Position numbers and translations under genes: made by a program
The notes under the pieces: generated by a model
Seen by the model: the letters and a program-made list of their open reading frames with translations, nothing else
The model's database searches: none
Told to the model about the DNA's origin: nothing
Assembly (NCBI RefSeq): GCF_029892515.1
Contig: NZ_JARXVF010000010.1
Span: forward strand, 1-64,000
DNA length: 64,000 bases
Reading direction: 5' to 3'
Source: Pseudaminobacter soli (ex Li et al. 2025)
GTDB taxonomy: Bacteria > Pseudomonadota > Alphaproteobacteria > Rhizobiales > Rhizobiaceae
Shown: one piece after another, positions 36,111 to 46,434 of the stretch
Numbering within the stretch: the stretch's first letter is position 1
Layout of the letters: each line of letters opens with the position of its first letter

Positions 36111-36980
36111 TCAACGCGCCTTCTGAAAGCTCTGGCGGTAGCTGCGCGGCGTCATGGCCTTTATGGCTAGAAACTGCCGATTGAAATTGGCGAGCGACGT
36201 GTAACCCACGGCCTCGGCAATGTGCGCAATCGGCCGTGCGCTCGCGGACAGCATGGCGCAGGCCTCGCCGATCTTCAGCCGCATGATGTAGTCGGTGATC
36301 GAGAGCTGCGTGTGGCGCCGGAACAGCCGATGCAACCCCGATGGGCTGAGCGCGGCCACATCGGCAAGCTCCGTCAGCGACAGTCCCGAGGCGTAGTTTA
36401 GGTGAATGTAATCGAGCACGCGGTCGATCCGCGTGCGATCGGAACCCGCCGCCGCCGGAACGCTCTTTGCGCTTGCGAGCGGTTCTGCCTCGCCATCCTG
36501 AGCCAGGATGTTCAGCACTTGCATCAGGCCTAGCAGTCGCTCGTCCGCCGGGCGTGTGAAGAGATCCTCGATCAAGGGCCGGGCACGCGCTGCATTGGCA
36601 GTCGTGAATTTAAGTCCGGTCGAGGCTCGCTCAACCATTGCTGTGACTGCGCCAAGCTCGACGAAAGTTTCAATCATCGCCCTCGCCCATTCTGGCCGGA
36701 ACCACATCACCAGTGCGATATGCGGCTTGTCCGGGTCGATCTTTTCAGTCGAACTCCAGCTGTGCGGCAGGTTTGGGCCGATCAGCACCAGGTCGCCATC
36801 GTCATAGCTGCCGATGTGGTCGCCGATAAAACGCTGACCGCGCGAATTGAGCGTCAGTGTAAGCTCCAACTCGGGATGATGGTGCCATTGAAATGGAATT
36901 GCGTCATCGAGCCTGCGGTTCAGCATGGCCCATGACGTCCCCGGCAATGGCTGCAGCTTCTCCAGAAACGGCTTCATCAT
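36111..36980 (-). CDS. AraC-family regulator with cupin sensor domain
   Basis: A 289-residue regulator. The N-terminal cupin-like sensor includes WHHHPELELTLTLNSRG (~residues 32-48), and the C-terminal double helix-turn-helix is SLTELADVAALSPSGLHRLF then HIAEAVGYTSLANFNRQFLA. AAAGG precedes ATG 36980. It is divergent from the PhyH-family gene with a 115-base shared upstream region and probably controls it. Confidence 0.92.
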   Translation of the reverse strand: MMKPFLEKLQPLPGTSWAMLNRRLDDAIPFQWHHHPELELTLTLNSRGQRFIGDHIGSYDDGDLVLIGPNLPHSWSSTEKIDPDKPHIALVMWFRPEWARAMIETFVELGAVTAMVERASTGLKFTTANAARARPLIEDLFTRPADERLLGLMQVLNILAQDGEAEPLASAKSVPAAAGSDRTRIDRVLDYIHLNYASGLSLTELADVAALSPSGLHRLFRRHTQLSITDYIMRLKIGEACAMLSASARPIAHIAEAVGYTSLANFNRQFLAIKAMTPRSYRQSFQKAR

Positions 36981-37095
36981 GACGACCTTTAGATCAAGAT
37001 GCCAGAATAGTATCAGAAGTGGCTTTGGCAGTACAACTTCCCTGCCCCCGCTGCACTAGGATTTCGTCCATCGAAGGCATTGAGCGGAGGAAACC

Positions 37096-38040
37096 ATGGC
37101 GCACGCAACCGACCTCAAGAAGGACAGCCACCCGACATCGAAAAATGTCACGACGCAGCTGAAGGATATTCAGAAAAAGCTGCCGCTCCGCGTGCTCAGC
37201 GAAGACGATTGGCAGCACTGGATCACCAAGGGCTACGTGATCGTGCGCAATGCCGTGCCGCAGGAAAACGTGCAGCGGCTGACCGACCTTCTCTGGGAAT
37301 TTGATGAGAAGGATCCCAAGGATCCATCCACCTGGTATGCACCGCAGCGCCGGGACCACCTCATGAAGGAGTTGAACGGCGCCGGCATGGTGGAAATCTA
37401 CAATCACCAGTATCTGTGGGATAACCGCCAGGTGCAGCGCATTTACGATGCCTTCGTCGACATCTGGGATCGGGAAGACCTCTGGGTCGCCATCGATCGC
37501 GCCAATCTCAATCCGCCGAAGAAGGTGCCGGGCAATCCCAACGGCTTCATCCATTGGGACAGCGACACCTCGCTGCGCCCTCTCCCGATCGGTGTCCAGG
37601 GCGTGCTTTCACTGGTCAAGCAAGATGGCGACATCGGCGGCTTCCAGTGCATTCCCGAACTGTTCGAAAACTTCGAGGAGTGGGAGAAGACCCAGCCTGC
37701 CGACCGCGATCCGCACCATCCCGACCTAGCCAGCCTGACGATCACCAATATCGAGATGGAACCGGGCGATCTGATGATCTTCAACACGCACTTGGCGCAT
37801 GGCGTGCGGCCGAACCACTCGAAGGACCGGGTGCGCATGGCGCAATACATCTCGATGTTCCCCGCCGACGAGGACGATGCCGAGGAACGCGCGGCCCGCA
37901 TCCACTCCTGGCGGGAGCGCGAGGCTCCCAAGCGCGCCGCCTATCCCGGCGATCCGCGCGACTGGGAGAAGAACAATGCCAAGACAGCCGAGTTGAGCGA
38001 ACTGGGCCGAAAGCTGCTGGGTCTCGACGGCTGGCACTAA
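37096..38040 (+). CDS. Phytanoyl-CoA dioxygenase (PhyH)-family Fe(II)/2-oxoglutarate enzyme
   Basis: A 314-residue protein of the PhyH family. Iron ligands are H153 and D155 (FIHWDSDTSL) and the distal H235 (THLAHGVRPN); an Arg 3-12 residues later would hold 2-oxoglutarate. GGAGGAAA precedes ATG 37096. It is divergent from an AraC gene. PhyH enzymes in soil bacteria hydroxylate varied small molecules (for example ectoine, phosphonates, sugars); the substrate here is not shown. A strong stem-loop follows the stop. Confidence 0.9.
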   Translation: MAHATDLKKDSHPTSKNVTTQLKDIQKKLPLRVLSEDDWQHWITKGYVIVRNAVPQENVQRLTDLLWEFDEKDPKDPSTWYAPQRRDHLMKELNGAGMVEIYNHQYLWDNRQVQRIYDAFVDIWDREDLWVAIDRANLNPPKKVPGNPNGFIHWDSDTSLRPLPIGVQGVLSLVKQDGDIGGFQCIPELFENFEEWEKTQPADRDPHHPDLASLTITNIEMEPGDLMIFNTHLAHGVRPNHSKDRVRMAQYISMFPADEDDAEERAARIHSWREREAPKRAAYPGDPRDWEKNNAKTAELSELGRKLLGLDGWH

Positions 38041-38048
38041 ACGAAATG

Positions 38049-38080
38049 GCTGCGGCTTTGCCTGAATGGCAAGCCGCAGC
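38049..38080. terminator. Bidirectional stem-loop between convergent genes
   Basis: GCTGCGGCTT pairs with AAGCCGCAGC, followed inward by GCC/GGC around a five-base loop with one bulged T. It starts nine bases after the PhyH-family stop and lies before the 3' end of the leftward sugar operon. Confidence 0.7.
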
Positions 38081-38109
38081 TCGTTATTGTGAGACTAAGA
38101 GCCTCTCGA

Positions 38110-38799
38110 TCAGGCCTTGCCGTCGACAAACCGGTCATAGTCGGAGACGAGCAGGTGGAGCGGTGCCTCGTCCTCCTCGACATTGGAAAAGCGTCCGATC
38201 GGATCGACGAAAACATTGTCGGTCAGATCGTCATTGACCGTCGAAACCTCGCCGATCAGCACGTCGGCGCCCTCTGCCCAGAAGGCGTGCCATACACCCG
38301 GCAGCAGTGTGACGCTCTCGCCTGGGTCGAGCTTCAGCAGCCCGCCGGCCGGCAATTTGCGGATCACGCCGTCGGTCGGCACCTCGACCTCGCGATGGCG
38401 GTCGATATTGCCCTCCCCGTCCGGCATGAAAAGCTCGAGCACGAGCTTGCCGCCGCCGCGGTTGATGATGTCTTCCGCCTTCAAATTGTGCCGGTGCATC
38501 GGCGAAAGCTGGTTCTGGCGCGTGATCATGATCTTTTCGGCATAGAGCATGCCCCGGCCACGCGAGAGGTCTGCGGCACTGCCATTGCGCACGGTGAACA
38601 GGAACAGGCCGAGTTCATCATACTTGCCCTGGCCATAGTCGGTAATGTCCCAGCCAAGGCGGGCGTCGACGATGCCGGCGGGGCGGCGGCTCTTGAGTTC
38701 TTCCGGCGACCAGTAGGCGAAGGGTGGCATGACATAGCCGAAGGAGCGGATGAACGCGTCCCCTTCTCGAATGATTTCGTTGACGCGGGAGCGCTTCAT
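38110..38799 (-). CDS. D-lyxose/D-mannose-type sugar isomerase (cupin)
   Basis: A 229-residue cupin enzyme of the D-lyxose isomerase family (starts MKRSRVNEIIREGDAFIRSF). Metal ligands are in QLSPMHRHNLKAEDIINRGG (two His and a Glu, ~residues 100-115) and PGVWHAFWAE (~residue 177). Family members interconvert lyxose/xylulose or mannose/fructose. ATG 38799 follows AAGGA and overlaps the stop of the epimerase-like gene. It is the last gene of the second sugar operon and hints that the imported sugar is an aldose of this group. Confidence 0.88.
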   Translation of the reverse strand: MKRSRVNEIIREGDAFIRSFGYVMPPFAYWSPEELKSRRPAGIVDARLGWDITDYGQGKYDELGLFLFTVRNGSAADLSRGRGMLYAEKIMITRQNQLSPMHRHNLKAEDIINRGGGKLVLELFMPDGEGNIDRHREVEVPTDGVIRKLPAGGLLKLDPGESVTLLPGVWHAFWAEGADVLIGEVSTVNDDLTDNVFVDPIGRFSNVEEDEAPLHLLVSDYDRFVDGKA

Positions 38800-39839
38800 T
38801 TTGCGGGTCCTTCGTGCTTGCTGGCGTTCAGGCTTGATGCGGAAATTCGGTATTGGGTCGTCCATCTTTCGTCGGCGCGGAATGCGCGCCCTGACGACAA
38901 GCTGTGCGGCCTGTGTGGAGCGAGGCCGGTGTCATCGAAATATGCGTGCACGGGCTCTATACCGATGCCGCGAAACCGGTTCGACCAGGGCGATGCGCTT
39001 CGCCCGCGGTTCGAAAGCCAGATGACGAGCGAGGGAAAATCGCTGGCATTCCAGCTGAGCTCCGCCCGGTAGCCGTCGTCCGGATAGGTGAGGCTAACGC
39101 TCCCCGGCACGCCGGACAGAAGCAAAATCTCTTCGCCAAGACCCGAAGGAGGGGTCGATAGGTCTACTGTACCCTCGCCCGCCAGCGGCACGGCATCGAG
39201 CCGCGCGAATTCTGCGGCGGGTTTCAGCTGGGACACACCGGGCTCAAATACCTTCGGAAAAGTGTGGCCACGCGCGAATGCACCCGGATCAAGTTGGAGG
39301 CGATCCCCTTCGCCTGCAAGCCTGAAAATCGGATGAAGGCCAACCGGCAGCACGCAATCGGCGCGGGCCTCCACCGTCAGTTCCAAGGCGACTGCGGCCT
39401 GACCCTCGATGCCTTCGATGCGCCGCTCGAGACGCCTGATAGGATGGTGTTCCGGATAGTCGATGGCAAGGGTTATGGCGCCTGCCGAGTGCTCTATGAC
39501 ATGCCACTCATTGTCGGTGCCGAAGCCGTGATGGTGCGGATCGATCGCGGTCGTGCCGAACGGCACGCACGGCCATTCGCCGCCCAGTTGGCGCAGGTGG
39601 GCCGGGAAAGACGTAATTTCCGTTACCTCGGGCTCGCCGGTCCATGGCGCCTCGGCCAGCGGTTCCACCGTCGCGCCGTCGTCAAGCTGCAGAACCAGGT
39701 TGTGCAGCGCTGCGCCAATGGCAGAGACGTCGGCATGGCCCCTGTCCCAAGACAGCCGCCAGGCCGATCCGACACCTGCCAGGGCCGGACTATCCGCTCG
39801 CAGCTGCGCGGCAAGCGCGTTTGGACCGACGGATGCCAC
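38796..39839 (-). CDS. Aldose-1-epimerase-like protein (galactose mutarotase fold)
   Basis: A 347-residue protein starting at GTG 39839 (GAGGAGA site). Mutarotase-fold landmarks are HHHGFGTDNEWHVIEHS (~residue 102), VLPVGLHPIFRLAG (the catalytic-type His, ~165) and GIGIEPVHAYFDD (the late Glu). It would interconvert anomers of the imported aldose before isomerisation. Four-base overlap with the isomerase gene shows coupling. Confidence 0.87.
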   Translation of the reverse strand: MASVGPNALAAQLRADSPALAGVGSAWRLSWDRGHADVSAIGAALHNLVLQLDDGATVEPLAEAPWTGEPEVTEITSFPAHLRQLGGEWPCVPFGTTAIDPHHHGFGTDNEWHVIEHSAGAITLAIDYPEHHPIRRLERRIEGIEGQAAVALELTVEARADCVLPVGLHPIFRLAGEGDRLQLDPGAFARGHTFPKVFEPGVSQLKPAAEFARLDAVPLAGEGTVDLSTPPSGLGEEILLLSGVPGSVSLTYPDDGYRAELSWNASDFPSLVIWLSNRGRSASPWSNRFRGIGIEPVHAYFDDTGLAPHRPHSLSSGRAFRADERWTTQYRISASSLNASKHEGPAK

Positions 39840-39848
39840 GTTCTCTCC

Positions 39849-40964
<1,116 letters not shown>

Positions 40965-40967
40965 GCG

Positions 40968-41849
40968 CTAACCTTTCACCGCGCCGGCCATGAGGCCACG
41001 CACGAAATATCGGCCCGACACGATGTAGACGACCAGCGTGGGCAGCGCCGCCAGGATCGCGCCGGCAAAATGGACGTTGTATTCCTTCACGCCGCTCGAG
41101 GACGAGACGAGATTGTTCAGCGCCACCGTCATCGGCTGCGATTTGAAATCGCCGAAGGAAGCGCCGAACAGGAAGTCGTTCCAGATATTGGTGAACTGCC
41201 AGATGACCGTCACCACGATGATCGGTGCGGAAGACGGCAGCAGGATGCGCCAGAATATCTGGAAGAATCTGGCACCGTCGATCTGAGCGGCCTTCACGAG
41301 TTCCGTCGGGAACGCGGCATAGTAGTTGCGGAAGAACAGGGTCGTGAAGCCCAGGCCATAGGCCACATGGACGAGCACCAGCCCGCGCGTGGTGCCGGCA
41401 AGGCCGAGCATGCCAAGGATGCGCGCGGCGGGAATGAGAGCGATCTGGAACGGGATGAAGCAGGCCAGCAGCATCATGCCGAACACCAGATTGTCGCCCC
41501 GGAAGCGCCATTTGGTGAGGACAAAGCCGTTCAGCGCGCCGAGCATCGTCGAGATCGCGACGGCAGGGACCGCCATCAGGATCGAATTGATGAAGTAGGG
41601 TTTCAGGCCAGTCGCCTGCACGCCGATCTGCGCCGTCGACCAGGCGGTGAACCACGGATCAAGCGTGAATTCCCTCGGAAGGGCCAGCATGTTGCCTTCA
41701 CGGATCTCGGACAGCGGCTTCACCGAGTTCACGATCATCACGTAGAGCGGCAGCAGGTAGTAGATCGCAAACAGGATGAGCGCGATGTAGATCAGCCCGC
41801 GAGCGAGCTTGTTCACCTGCGTTGCGTTGTCGGCCGAAGGCGTGCTCAT
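40968..41849 (-). CDS. Sugar ABC importer permease (MalG/UgpE type)
   Basis: A 293-residue six-helix protein. Helix 1 is GLIYIALILFAIYYLLPLYV; the EAA loop is LVKAAQIDGARFFQIFWRIL (~residue 189). It ends FVRGLMAGAVKG, almost the same ending as its counterpart at 17721. Its start overlaps the stop of the first permease by four bases. Confidence 0.93.
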   Translation of the reverse strand: MSTPSADNATQVNKLARGLIYIALILFAIYYLLPLYVMIVNSVKPLSEIREGNMLALPREFTLDPWFTAWSTAQIGVQATGLKPYFINSILMAVPAVAISTMLGALNGFVLTKWRFRGDNLVFGMMLLACFIPFQIALIPAARILGMLGLAGTTRGLVLVHVAYGLGFTTLFFRNYYAAFPTELVKAAQIDGARFFQIFWRILLPSSAPIIVVTVIWQFTNIWNDFLFGASFGDFKSQPMTVALNNLVSSSSGVKEYNVHFAGAILAALPTLVVYIVSGRYFVRGLMAGAVKG

Positions 41850-42727
41850 TGGCGCGGCCCTCCACGCAGTTCCGTATAGAGATACGGGATGATGATGGAG
41901 AAGATCATGACCAGCATGATCATCGCCGACGAGGCGCCAATGCCCATCTGGTTGCGGGTGAAGGTGTAGGAATACATGAATGTCGCAGGCAGTTCGGTGG
42001 CCTGCCCCGGCCCGCCGCCGGTCAGTGCCACGACGAGGTCGTAGGACTTGATGGCGAGGTGGGCGAGCACAACGAAGGCCGACAGGAACACCGGACGCAT
42101 CAGCGGAATGATGATGCGGCGGTAGATCATCATGGTCGATGCGCCGTCGATCTGGGCAGCCTTGATGATCTCGTTGTCAACGCCGCGCAGACCGGCCAGG
42201 AACATTGCCATGACGAAGCCCGACGATTGCCAGACGGCAGCCATCACCACGGTGTAGATCGCCAGGTTCCGATCCTTGATCCAGGTGAAGGAAAAGCTCT
42301 CCCAGCCCCAGAGGTGCATGGTGTGCTCAAGGCCGATGCCGGGGTCGAGGAACCATTTCCAGGCCGTGCCGGTGACGATGAAGGACAGCGCCATCGGATA
42401 GAGATAGATCGGCCGCAGAAAACCCTCGGCGCGGATCTTCTGGTCGAGCAGGATCGCCACGAACAGGCCGAGCACCGAGCACACGACGATGTAGAGCGTG
42501 CCGAAAATGGCCAGGTTGGTGAGCGCACGCCACCAATGCGGAAGCTGCCAAAGCTTCGAATAGTTTTCAAAACCCACCAGCCCGTAGGACGGAAGCATCT
42601 TCGAATCCGTCAGCGACAGATAGCCGGTGTAGAGGATGAAGGCATAAACGAAGAGCAGGATCATCGCGAAACTGGGGGCAAGCACCAGCTTTGGTACGAT
42701 GGACTGCAACTGATTGCGTGTCGGCAT
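41846..42727 (-). CDS. Sugar ABC importer permease (MalF/UgpA type)
   Basis: A 293-residue six-helix protein with the EAA loop IIKAAQIDGASTMMIYRRII (~residue 190). It is separated from the binding-protein gene by 135 bases containing a strong hairpin. Layout and sequence style mirror the permease at 15896. Confidence 0.93.
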   Translation of the reverse strand: MPTRNQLQSIVPKLVLAPSFAMILLFVYAFILYTGYLSLTDSKMLPSYGLVGFENYSKLWQLPHWWRALTNLAIFGTLYIVVCSVLGLFVAILLDQKIRAEGFLRPIYLYPMALSFIVTGTAWKWFLDPGIGLEHTMHLWGWESFSFTWIKDRNLAIYTVVMAAVWQSSGFVMAMFLAGLRGVDNEIIKAAQIDGASTMMIYRRIIIPLMRPVFLSAFVVLAHLAIKSYDLVVALTGGGPGQATELPATFMYSYTFTRNQMGIGASSAMIMLVMIFSIIIPYLYTELRGGPRQ

Positions 42728-42738
42728 GTCCGCTACCC

Positions 42739-42770
42739 CGCAAATGGCATGACGTTGTCATCCATTTGCG
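42739..42770. other. Intercistronic hairpin between binding protein and permease
   Basis: Arms CGCAAATGG and CCATTTGCG enclose a second perfect stem ATGAC/GTCAT with loop GTT and one bulged C. There is no T tract on the transcribed (minus) strand, so mRNA protection or partial termination after the binding-protein cistron is likelier than full termination. Confidence 0.65.
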
Positions 42771-42862
42771 CTGGAAAAACAGAGGCATACAGGCGAATGT
42801 TCGCAATGCCCCAGAAGTCACCGGCGGGCGCGAAAACGCGCACCGCCGGCAGGCTCGTATCG

Positions 42863-44116
42863 TTACTTTGCAGCAGCGACAGCAGCGGCCAGTTCGGCCG
42901 GTGCGTCTGCGGTCGACAGGTCGCCGTTGAAGTGACGCGTGATCACGTCATACATGGCGTTCTTGATCGACGCCGGCACAGCATGGCCATGGGCCATGGA
43001 GCCGAACAGCGTGCCCTTCTCGTTGGCTTCGGCGAGGTCCGCCATGCCCTTCTTGCCGCAGTCGTCGAAAGCGGTATTAGGCACGTCGGTGCGGGCCGGA
43101 ACCGAACCCTTCACCACGTTGAAGGCCGACTGGAACTTCGGGTCCTCGATGGCCGAAGCCATCATGAGCTGCGCCTTCTGCTTGTCCTCGCCGACCTTGA
43201 ACATCATGAACTGGTCGGAGTTGAAGGTGACGGCGCCCTGGGTGCCCGGGAAGCGGATGCAGACGAAGTCGGTGCCCGGCTTCTGGCCAGCCTTGAGGAA
43301 CTCGCCCTTGGCCCAGTCGCCCATCATCTGTGCGCCGGCCTTGCCTTCGATGACCATGGCCGAGGCCAGGTTCCAGTCACGACCCGAGAAGTTGTCGTCC
43401 ACGTAGGAACGCAGCTTCTCCATGCGGGTGAAGGCTTCCTTCATCTTGTCGCCACTCAAGGCGGCCGGATCGAGATCGATCATCGACGACTTGTAGAAGT
43501 CGGTGCCAAGCGAAAGCACGACAGCGTCAAACAGGGTCGCATCCTGCCAGGGCTGACCGCCATGGGCGAGCGGCGTGATGCCGTTTGCCTTCATCTTGTC
43601 GAGCATGGCAACGAACTCGTCCCAGTTCTGGGGCTCCTTGCCGCCGGCGGCGTCGAGCGCCTTCTTGCTGATCCACACCCAGTTGGTGGAGTGGACGTTC
43701 ACCGGTGCGGCAATCCACTTGCCGTCATATTTCGAGAAGTTCTGCAGCGCGGTCGGGATCACCTTGTCCCAGCCTTCCGCATTGGCGACTTCGCTGAGGT
43801 CGCCCACGACGCCCTGCTTGGCCCAGTCGGTGATGTCGAAGCCGAGTGCCTGCACGGCCGTCGGCGGGTTGCCAGCGGTCACGCGAGCGCGCAGCGCGGT
43901 CATAGCGGCCTCGCCGCCGCCGCCGGCGACCGGCATGTCGGACCAGGTGACGCCCTTCGATTCCAAATCCTTCTTCAGCACGTCCAGCGCCGAGGCTTCG
44001 CCGCCCGACGTCCACCAGTGCAGAACTTCGACGTTATCGCCAGCCTTGGCCGCGCCCGAAGTCAGGGCGATGAGCGCCGCACCGACGGCAAGCTTCGTGA
44101 TCGTACGCAGTGACAT
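42863..44116 (-). CDS. Sugar ABC importer, periplasmic binding protein (family 1)
   Basis: A 417-residue exported protein. Signal peptide residues 1-25 (ending GAAKAG), mature start [18 protein letters not shown]. Later landmarks [11 protein letters not shown] and [17 protein letters not shown] run in parallel with the paralogue at 14455. GGGAGGG precedes ATG 44116. By family it binds a hexose such as glucose or mannose; with the isomerase and mutarotase genes downstream an aldose is favoured. Confidence 0.93.
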   Translation of the reverse strand: MSLRTITKLAVGAALIALTSGAAKAGDNVEVLHWWTSGGEASALDVLKKDLESKGVTWSDMPVAGGGGEAAMTALRARVTAGNPPTAVQALGFDITDWAKQGVVGDLSEVANAEGWDKVIPTALQNFSKYDGKWIAAPVNVHSTNWVWISKKALDAAGGKEPQNWDEFVAMLDKMKANGITPLAHGGQPWQDATLFDAVVLSLGTDFYKSSMIDLDPAALSGDKMKEAFTRMEKLRSYVDDNFSGRDWNLASAMVIEGKAGAQMMGDWAKGEFLKAGQKPGTDFVCIRFPGTQGAVTFNSDQFMMFKVGEDKQKAQLMMASAIEDPKFQSAFNVVKGSVPARTDVPNTAFDDCGKKGMADLAEANEKGTLFGSMAHGHAVPASIKNAMYDVITRHFNGDLSTADAPAELAAAVAAAK

Positions 44117-44160
44117 TGAATCCCTCCCAGGTTGCTTGGCGGCAATATCGCCAGCTGTGA

Positions 44161-44178
44161 ATTTATAACGATATAAAT
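44161..44178 (-). promoter_or_regulatory. LacI-type operator, transporter side
   Basis: ATTTATAACGATATAAAT, one mismatch from the perfect palindrome at 44299-44316, about 45 bases upstream of the binding-protein ATG. Confidence 0.78.
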
Positions 44179-44298
44179 CGGACTTCTGTCAAGCTGCGAG
44201 GCCACAATGCGTGCACCTTCTCAGCAACCCCTTGAGTTGCATGACTTTAATGGCCATAAGCTGTGGAAATCGGGTGCCCTTTCAGGCGACATGGTCTA

Positions 44299-44316
44299 AT
44301 TTATAACGTTATAAAT
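44299..44316 (+). promoter_or_regulatory. LacI-type operator, regulator side (perfect palindrome)
   Basis: ATTTATAACGTTATAAAT is a perfect 18-bp palindrome 39 bases upstream of the regulator ATG at 44356. The AACGTT core is shared with the operators of the first sugar operon. Confidence 0.8.
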
Positions 44317-44355
44317 GCGCTGACGAATGCGCTGCAGGTACAAGAGGCACGGCCG

Positions 44356-45405
44356 ATGGACGGCTCTGACAGAGGCGGAAAGCGGGAGAACGGAGAGGGC
44401 GCGGCGGTAAAACCCACGCTGCGGACCATCGCCGAGCTTACCGGCCTGGCCGTGACGACGGTTTCGCGGGCGCTTGGGGGCGCGCCGCAGATTGCGCTGG
44501 AAACCCGACAGAGGGTGCAGCAGGTCGCCGAAGAAATCGGCTACCTGCCGGACCGCGCCGCACAACGTCTCCGCACCGGCCGCACCAACGTGATCACGCT
44601 CGTGCTCGATCCTCACGAGGAAATCCTCGGGTTCAGCACGTCCCTGATTCGAGGATTGACCGAAGCGCTGCGCGAAACGCCTTACCATCTCGTGGTCACC
44701 CCGCATTTTGCCGATGTGCCGAGCATCGATCCGGTGCGCCGCATCATCCGCAACCGCATGGCGGACGCGGTCGTCTTCTCACGCACCGAACCGTTCGATG
44801 AGCGGGTGAAGCTGCTGCTCGAGCACGATTTTCCATTCGTCTGCCACGGCCGTACCGAGCTTGGCACGCCGCACCCTTACGTCGATTTCGACAATTTCAG
44901 CTTCGCCTATGAGGCCACAAGGCGCCTGATCGCCAATGGCCGTAGGCGATTGGCGATCATCCTGCCGCCGCGTCGCTTCACCTTTTTCCAGCACATCCAG
45001 TATGGCTTCATGACAGCCGTGCGCGAAAGCGGGGTGGCGTTCGAGGTCATCGAGGACGTGGACCTCGACAGTTCCGCCGAGGATATCCGAGCGAGCGTAT
45101 TCGCTCGCATGGCGCTGGCCGACCCGCCTGACGGATATGTCTGCGGCGGTGAAGTTTCCGCGCTGGCGGTTATGGCCGCGCTCAGCGACCGCGGCCTCAC
45201 GCCCGGCACCGACGTCGGCATCGTGGCCAAGCAGACGTCCGGCCTCTTCGACCTCGTCCGCCCGCAGGTCGACACGATCTATGAGGACATCAGCGGCGCA
45301 GGGCTTCAGATGGGGCGGATACTGCTCGCCGCAATGAGCGGCGGCAACGCCGCCGACCTTCAGATAGTGCAGCCGCCCAAGCTCAATTTCATTGCGGCAA
45401 GCTAA
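44356..45405 (+). CDS. LacI-family repressor of the second sugar operon
   Basis: A 349-residue LacI/GalR regulator. Helix-turn-helix at ~20-42 (TLRTIAELTGLAVTTVSRAL), hinge AAQRLRTGRTNVITLV, sugar-binding domain to the end. ATG 44356 is chosen over an open upstream frame to 44263, because the upstream codons would cross the operator and AGAGG lies just before 44356. It is divergent from the importer operon and likely represses both. The recognition helix VTTVSRAL is identical to that of the repressor at 13058. Confidence 0.92.
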   Translation: MDGSDRGGKRENGEGAAVKPTLRTIAELTGLAVTTVSRALGGAPQIALETRQRVQQVAEEIGYLPDRAAQRLRTGRTNVITLVLDPHEEILGFSTSLIRGLTEALRETPYHLVVTPHFADVPSIDPVRRIIRNRMADAVVFSRTEPFDERVKLLLEHDFPFVCHGRTELGTPHPYVDFDNFSFAYEATRRLIANGRRRLAIILPPRRFTFFQHIQYGFMTAVRESGVAFEVIEDVDLDSSAEDIRASVFARMALADPPDGYVCGGEVSALAVMAALSDRGLTPGTDVGIVAKQTSGLFDLVRPQVDTIYEDISGAGLQMGRILLAAMSGGNAADLQIVQPPKLNFIAAS

Positions 45406-45498
45406 GCAATCGGCTTTAACGCCCTGGTCGTTGACGTTCGGGGCTGTGAACCCTGGCCGTCGACGGTTCGCCTCAACATCTTAGGCAAGCAACCAGCC

Positions 45499-46323
45499 AT
45501 GAAACCTTCCAAGGATATCTCGCGTCTCATCGAAATTATGGCGGCCCTGCGCGCGCCAGGCACCGGCTGCCCATGGGACATCGAGCAGAATTTCGAGACG
45601 ATCGCGCCCTATACGATCGAGGAAGCCTATGAGGTTTCAGACGCAATCGCGCGCGGCGACTTCGAGGACCTGCGCCTAGAACTGGGCGACCTGCTGCTGC
45701 AAGTCGTCTATCACGCGCAGATGGCAAAAGAGATCGATGAGTTCGATTTCGGCGACGTGGTCGAGGCCGTCACAACAAAGATGATCAGGCGCCATCCGCA
45801 CGTGTTCGGCGACGAGGATGCTCGCAGCGCCGGCATGGCGAAGGGAATGTGGGAGCAGATCAAGTCCGTGGAGAAGGCCGAGAAGCGGGCAACCCGGCTT
45901 GCGCGGGGCCTCGACCCCGAAGATCACGGCAGGGGTTTTCTCGACGGTATCCCAGTTGCGTTCCCTGCCCTTACCAGAGCGCTGAAGCTGCAGGAAAAGG
46001 CTGCCCGCGTCGGCTTCGACTGGAAAGAGGCCGCGCCCATCCTGGACAAGATCGAGGAAGAGATCGGGGAACTGCGCGAAGCCATGGGCAAGGCCGATCA
46101 GGCGGCCATCCAGGACGAATTTGGCGATGTGCTGTTTGCCCTGGTTAATTTCGGCAGGCACCTGCAGATCGATTCAGAAGCCGCGCTCAGCGGCACGAAC
46201 GACAAGTTCCGCAAGCGTTTCCATCACGTAGAGCGCGAGCTGGAGGCTGCAGGACGCAACCTCGACGAGGCAAGCCTAGAGGAAATGGAAGAGCTCTGGC
46301 AGCAGGCAAAGAAGGCGAAGTAA
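45499..46323 (+). CDS. mazG: Nucleoside triphosphate pyrophosphohydrolase MazG
   Basis: A 274-residue protein with two MazG domains. The first (residues ~1-110) has CPWDIEQNFETIAPYTIEEA and the EExxE-type metal site; the second (~170-260) has EEIGELREA and EFGDVLFALVN. It hydrolyses NTPs, including damaged ones, to NMP and PPi. It lies between the LacI gene and a palindromic element before the convergent hflX, as in related rhizobia. Confidence 0.94.
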   Translation: MKPSKDISRLIEIMAALRAPGTGCPWDIEQNFETIAPYTIEEAYEVSDAIARGDFEDLRLELGDLLLQVVYHAQMAKEIDEFDFGDVVEAVTTKMIRRHPHVFGDEDARSAGMAKGMWEQIKSVEKAEKRATRLARGLDPEDHGRGFLDGIPVAFPALTRALKLQEKAARVGFDWKEAAPILDKIEEEIGELREAMGKADQAAIQDEFGDVLFALVNFGRHLQIDSEAALSGTNDKFRKRFHHVERELEAAGRNLDEASLEEMEELWQQAKKAK

Positions 46324-46324
46324 G

Positions 46325-46428
46325 GCTTAGAGCGAGATGCCTTTTCGTTGAATCGCCATCTAGCTCTAAGCTTTTGTTTTTGAAGCATGATCTTGTCCGA
46401 AAAGTCTGCAACTTTTCGGGATCATGCT
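46325..46428. repeat. Rhizobial-type palindromic intergenic element
   Basis: Two adjacent hairpins fill the gap between the convergent mazG and hflX. The first pairs GCTTAGAGC with GCTCTAAGC and AGATG with CATCT (46325-46371). The second pairs AGCATGAT with ATCATGCT and CCGAAAAGT with ACTTTTCGG (46384-46428). The sequence matches what I recall of RIME/RPE-type elements repeated across rhizobial genomes. It could also terminate both genes. Confidence 0.75.
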
Positions 46429-46434
46429 CTGGCC

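Noticed and set aside
41822-44113. A 763-codon plus-strand frame opposite the second sugar operon
   Set aside because: It is the complement of two clear genes (permease and binding protein), is rich in His/Arg/Gly, and shows no recognisable family.
45422-45470. Two similar 19-20-base blocks after the LacI gene
   Set aside because: Only approximate similarity, no hairpin with a T tract, and no sign of function.
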